Assembly (NCBI RefSeq): GCF_004114425.1
Contig: NZ_RDQF01000014.1
Coordinates: forward strand, 1-64,000
Length of the DNA stretch: 64,000 nucleotides
Direction of reading: 5' to 3'
Source: Bradyrhizobium vignae
GTDB taxonomy: Bacteria > Pseudomonadota > Alphaproteobacteria > Rhizobiales > Xanthobacteraceae
How positions within the stretch are numbered: position 1 is the first letter of the stretch; every line of letters starts with the position of its first letter. Of this stretch, positions 60,601 to 64,000 are shown one piece after another. A program made the translations under genes and the position numbers. The notes below the pieces were generated by a model. The model worked only from the letters and a program-made list of their open reading frames with translations. It did not search any database and was not told the origin of the DNA.

Positions 60601-61023
60601 ATGGCCGGGCCAGACAAAGTGCAACACTTCACATCTACACAGCGCGTTTCCGAAGCCGGCGCTGTCGAGCTGATCTCCGGGCCGGAGCGAGATTTGCTCT
60701 GCGTGCTTTCTTATGTCTACCTTGCGTGCGGACAGAGCGCCAAGAGCCTGGCTCTGTTGCGGCTGGTCGCTCACGAACAGTCCCAAGACATCGGCCTGCT
60801 CCGCATCCTGGCCTACGCTCTCATCTCGGAGCGTCGCGGTGACGAAGCACTGTCGGTATTGGACAAGCTTGACAAACTGGATGACGAGCCGTCTTCGTGT
60901 CTGCCCTTGATGCTGATGCGCAGCCACGCCCTGCGTCATGCTGGCCGCATGACCGAAGCGCAAGCCGCCTTCAAACGTTATGTTTTGTTGCGGGGCAGCA
61001 CAGCTGCAATCGAACAACAATAA
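60601..61023 (+). CDS. TPR-like T3SS protein, possible needle-subunit chaperone (SctG-like)
   Basis: 140 residues. About three helical pairs of TPR type: 'LCVLSYVYLACGQSAKSLAL', 'LLRILAYALISERRGDEALS', 'MLMRSHALRHAGRMTEAQAA'. Size and fold resemble YscG/PscG, the TPR chaperone that keeps the needle protein monomeric. It lies in the same operon as the pilus gene nopA, 2 bases after the unknown gene and 8 bases before rhcV. Function inferred from fold and context. Confidence 0.65.
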   Translation: MAGPDKVQHFTSTQRVSEAGAVELISGPERDLLCVLSYVYLACGQSAKSLALLRLVAHEQSQDIGLLRILAYALISERRGDEALSVLDKLDKLDDEPSSCLPLMLMRSHALRHAGRMTEAQAAFKRYVLLRGSTAAIEQQ

Positions 61024-61031
61024 GGCTTCTC

Positions 61032-63149
61032 ATGGCCAACCTTCTACGAAATCTCATCACGCGCGCGCCGGCTCACCCGGATTTGATGGTCGCGTTGATG
61101 CTTCTTCTGGCGATCGGAATGATGATCATGCCGATCCCGATCATCGTGATCGATATGCTGATCGGCTTCAATCTGGGGTTTGCCATATTGCTGTTGATGG
61201 TAGCCCTGTATCTCAACACGCCTCTCGACTTTTCGTCCCTACCGGGCGTCATCCTGATCTCCACCGTCTTTCGTCTCGCTCTTACCGTTGCAACGACGCG
61301 ACTGATCCTAGCCGAGGGCGATGCCGGCAGCATCATCCATACGTTCGGCGATTTCGTCATATCCGGCAACATCGCCGTCGGCATTGTCATATTCCTGATC
61401 GTGACCATGGTGCAGTTCATGGTTCTCGCCAAGGGTGCCGAACGGGTGGCGGAGGTATCGGCGCGCTTCACGCTCGATGCGCTGCCGGGAAAGCAGATGG
61501 CGATCGACGCAGAGCTGCGCAACGGCCATATCGATCAGCACGAAGCCCGCAGCCGGCGCGGCGCGCTGGAGCGAGAAAGCCAACTGCACGGCGCGATGGA
61601 TGGCGCTATGAAATTCGTGAAGGGCGATGCCATAGCCGGACTCATAGTCATCTGCATCAACATGCTGGGTGGCATCACGATCGGATCGCTCTCCAAGGGC
61701 ATGTCCCTCGAGGAGGCGATGCATCAATACACCATCCTGACGATCGGTGATGCGCTCATTTCGCAGATTCCGGCCCTGCTGCTGTCAATTACCGCAGCAA
61801 CCATTGTTACTCGTGTCAACGGTCCTTCCAAACTCAATCTCGGCGCTGATATCGTCAACCAACTTATGGCCAGCACGCAAGCGCTACGCTTGGCCTCCTG
61901 TGTCTTGCTTGTGATGGGGCTCGTTCCTGGCTTCCCTTTGCCCCCCTTTGTCATACTGGCCGCGCTCTTCTCCGCCGCCAGCCTTCTCAAGGTTAGCGTG
62001 CAAGAGGGCAAGATCGCTCCCAAAGCCGGCGCCGGTCCCACCGGTTCGGCTCCCGCTTCCGCACAGGGTCAGAAGCAAGCCGTGCCCGCGGAGGCACTTC
62101 CAATTACGCTGTTGCTAGCGCCGAGCCTGATGCAAGCAATCGACGTAGGGGAACTCGAGCAGTGCGTCGCTCGGGTTTCGGCATTGGTTTCAGCTGATCT
62201 CGGCATCACAATTCCACGCATTCCCGCCCAAAGCGCAAAGCACCTGGCCCAATCGCAATTCCGGGTGGATGTCGAAGGAGTGCCCGTGGAAGAGGGCGCC
62301 ATTGACCCTACACAACTCTTACTTAATGACGACGTGGCGAACATTGATTTGAGCGGGATCCCCTTTTGGCACGACCAAGACACGAATCGGATATGGATCA
62401 AACAAGCCCATGCGCCTGCTCTCAAAGCTGCCGGAATAGGACACTACCGTCCGAGCGAAATTATCGCCTTGCGGGTCCAGTCAACGTTGACACGCTATGC
62501 ACAGCGCCTGGTGGGCATTCAGGAAACGCGTCAGTTGCTTGGCCGGATGGAGCAGGAATATGCCGATCTGGTGAAAGAGGTGCTGCGCACGACACCGATC
62601 CCTCGCATCGCGGATGTCCTACGTCGCTTGTTGGACGAGGGCATCCCGATTCGGAACACCCGTTTGGTTTTGGAGGCGCTTGCAGAATGGAGCGAACGGG
62701 AACAAAATGCCGTACTACTCACCGAATATGTGCGCTCCGCTCTGAAGCGGCAGATCTGTCACCGCTACGCCAACGCCCATCGTGTTGTGGCGGCTTTTAT
62801 CGTTGAGCGCGAGACCGAGGATATTGTGCGCAGTGCGGTGCGCGAGACCGCTGTCGGTCCGTATCTCGTTTTGGAGGACCGGCAAAGCGAGATGCTGCTT
62901 TCACAATTTCGCCAGATCCATGCGAGCATCGCACGGAGCCAGAACCAGCCAGTTATCCTGGGCTCGATGGATATCCGGCGCTTCGTCCGGGGCTTTCTCA
63001 CCCGCAATGGAATAGACTTACCTGTTCTCTCCTACCAGGATCTCGCCTCGGATTTCACCGTCCAGCCGATTGGCTCGGTCAAACTTGCGCCTGGCAAGGA
63101 CAAGACTCCTATAGGCGGCCATCGTGACCTCCTCCCTGCGGCCGGCTGA
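61032..63149 (+). CDS. rhcV: RhcV, T3SS major export-gate protein (SctV/FlhA family)
   Basis: 705 residues from the ATG at 61032; a longer frame overlaps the TPR gene. The N-terminal half has eight membrane segments with family signatures 'PIPIIVIDMLIGFNLGFAIL', 'LPGVILISTVFRLALTVATT', 'FVISGNIAVGIVIFLIVTMV', 'RFTLDALPGKQMAIDAELRN', 'KFVKGDAIAGLIVICINMLG'. The C-terminal cytoplasmic ring domain follows a linker near 340-370 ('LVRQTQRL'-type motif 'LTRYAQRLVGIQETRQLL'). It receives substrates and forms the nonameric gate. Confidence 0.97.
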   Translation: MANLLRNLITRAPAHPDLMVALMLLLAIGMMIMPIPIIVIDMLIGFNLGFAILLLMVALYLNTPLDFSSLPGVILISTVFRLALTVATTRLILAEGDAGSIIHTFGDFVISGNIAVGIVIFLIVTMVQFMVLAKGAERVAEVSARFTLDALPGKQMAIDAELRNGHIDQHEARSRRGALERESQLHGAMDGAMKFVKGDAIAGLIVICINMLGGITIGSLSKGMSLEEAMHQYTILTIGDALISQIPALLLSITAATIVTRVNGPSKLNLGADIVNQLMASTQALRLASCVLLVMGLVPGFPLPPFVILAALFSAASLLKVSVQEGKIAPKAGAGPTGSAPASAQGQKQAVPAEALPITLLLAPSLMQAIDVGELEQCVARVSALVSADLGITIPRIPAQSAKHLAQSQFRVDVEGVPVEEGAIDPTQLLLNDDVANIDLSGIPFWHDQDTNRIWIKQAHAPALKAAGIGHYRPSEIIALRVQSTLTRYAQRLVGIQETRQLLGRMEQEYADLVKEVLRTTPIPRIADVLRRLLDEGIPIRNTRLVLEALAEWSEREQNAVLLTEYVRSALKRQICHRYANAHRVVAAFIVERETEDIVRSAVRETAVGPYLVLEDRQSEMLLSQFRQIHASIARSQNQPVILGSMDIRRFVRGFLTRNGIDLPVLSYQDLASDFTVQPIGSVKLAPGKDKTPIGGHRDLLPAAG

Positions 63150-63180
63150 CGAGCACGGGTTTGGGGTCGTGAGGTCGCTT

Positions 63181-63798
63181 ATGAATTCATGTAAGATTAC
63201 CGTTCTGCGGCGCTGGCGTAACTTTCGTCGCCATTCGTGCTCGGCCTTTCTCCCCATGCTTGCTTTTGTGCTGCTCGCGGGTTGCGTTAACTCGCACAAC
63301 TCGAGTCTTTCACAGCAGCCGGCGTCTACGGCAGAGCTGGTCGGGGCCAAGGATGTCGATCCAGCGATGCGCGAGCGCATCGCTCGCGCTCTCGGCCAGG
63401 ATGCTGACGAGAAGGCTTTGCGCGATGCGCTGAAGCAACGACCGGACAATGTTGATGCCGCGATTCCTCTTGCGCGGGCTTTGCTGGCACGCAAATGCCC
63501 GAATGATGCGCTTGAGGTGCTCGACGGGATCTTATTGGCAGCCCCTGGCGACCTGCGCGCATTGAATGCCAAAGCGGTTGTTCTCGATCACGAGGGCCGA
63601 CATCGGGAGGCCCAAGAACTCTACCGCCAAGCTCTCGCGGCGGAACCCGCAAACCCGATGCTGCGCAATAACTTCAACCTGTCCCTCGACCTTGACGGTA
63701 AGACGGAGACTGGCGGCGCCAACCCAGCACCGCAGGCGGACGTCCGGCACTTCGCGGCGCTATCTCGAAGCCAATGCGGGAGCGGATCGGAATGGTGA
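63181..63798 (+). CDS. TadD-like TPR lipoprotein of the T3SS locus (y4yS homolog)
   Basis: 205 residues from ATG 63181; a longer frame from 63124 is less likely. The signal 'LPMLAFVLLAGCVNSHNSS' has the lipobox LAGC. TPR-like helices follow ('LRDALKQRPDNVDAAIPLAR', 'EVLDGILLAAPGDLRALNAK', 'EAQELYRQALAAEPANPMLR' and 'NNFNLSLDL'), typical of TadD, the pilotin-like protein of Tad pili. It probably assists RhcC2 secretin assembly. Last gene of the nopC-rhcV unit. Confidence 0.85.
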   Translation: MNSCKITVLRRWRNFRRHSCSAFLPMLAFVLLAGCVNSHNSSLSQQPASTAELVGAKDVDPAMRERIARALGQDADEKALRDALKQRPDNVDAAIPLARALLARKCPNDALEVLDGILLAAPGDLRALNAKAVVLDHEGRHREAQELYRQALAAEPANPMLRNNFNLSLDLDGKTETGGANPAPQADVRHFAALSRSQCGSGSEW

Positions 63799-64000
63799 CG
63801 TCTTGATGCTTAGCTCTCAGCATGCCGGCAGCTAGGCTTCCCATCAACGCGGAACACTCAATCGGCGGGAGCCCCCGCGACCTCGTCGGTACAAATGGCA
63901 AGCTTCATGTTTCAGCGCACCAACAATTTACCCGATACACAATGCGCTTCCGAGGCAAATGAAATGAGAACGAGCGCGACTAAGGGCCGGTACTACGCGC
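63799..64000. other. Right end of window
   Basis: A frame opening at ATG 63907 (MFQRTNNLPDTQCAS...) or at ATG 63964 stays open to the window end and could be the start of another gene, but no clear ribosome binding site or tts box precedes it. Confidence 0.25.

Overview
The window looks like part of the symbiosis island of a Bradyrhizobium strain (japonicum/elkanii group). The main evidence is a complete rhizobial type III secretion system (T3SS) with its regulator TtsI, a nod box, repeated tts boxes (TtsI operators) in front of candidate effector genes, and the long gene-poor stretches and insertion-sequence or conjugation-gene remnants typical of such islands. No rRNA, tRNA or CRISPR array was seen.

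Layout. 1-2.7 kb: the 5' end of an IS66-type tnpA runs off the left edge, followed by a small minus-strand lipoprotein/hypothetical gene group. 2.9-3.5 kb: a decayed VirD4/TraG coupling-protein gene. 4.1-5.3 kb: a tts-box-driven effector. 6.6-7.1 kb: a MarR-type regulator. 8.5-10.7 kb: an exported prolyl oligopeptidase. 12.4-13.1 kb: a second effector with tts box. 14.6-15.9 kb: an MFS transporter. 16.3 kb: a tiny secreted Cys-containing peptide. 17.5-19.9 kb: a XopP/RipH-like effector with a probable tts box. 20.4-25.1 kb: a minus-strand group of pentapeptide-repeat protein, PanC-like ligase, cytochrome P450 and a small four-helix membrane protein. 26.0-32.6 kb: an operon of an FMN monooxygenase and a complete peptide-type ABC transporter. 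34.3-39.2 kb: a large repeat-rich effector, VirK, and a third effector with ADP-ribosyltransferase-like motifs.

39.7-63.8 kb is the secretion system. A nod box (39.7 kb) points at ttsI, rhcC2 and a CpaD-like lipoprotein gene. On the minus strand nopB-rhcJ-nolU-nolV-rhcN-rhcZ-rhcQ-rhcR-rhcS runs towards rhcT-rhcU, with a 685-bp insertion carrying its own tts box between rhcS and rhcT. On the plus strand lie rhcC1, a broken effector gene, nopX, and the unit nopC-nopA-rhcD-unknown-TPR protein-rhcV-TadD-like lipoprotein.

How the parts should work together (known for rhizobia, inferred here): plant flavonoids activate NodD at the nod box, TtsI is made, TtsI binds tts boxes, and the injectisome and effectors are produced together. 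The most distinctive signals are a family of effectors sharing a C-terminal domain of about 60 residues (marker FSHGTQ), in three intact genes and one broken copy; an RhcU without the usual NPTH autocleavage motif; Tad-pilus-like outer-membrane parts in the T3SS; and the undescribed P450/PanC-like/pentapeptide gene group.
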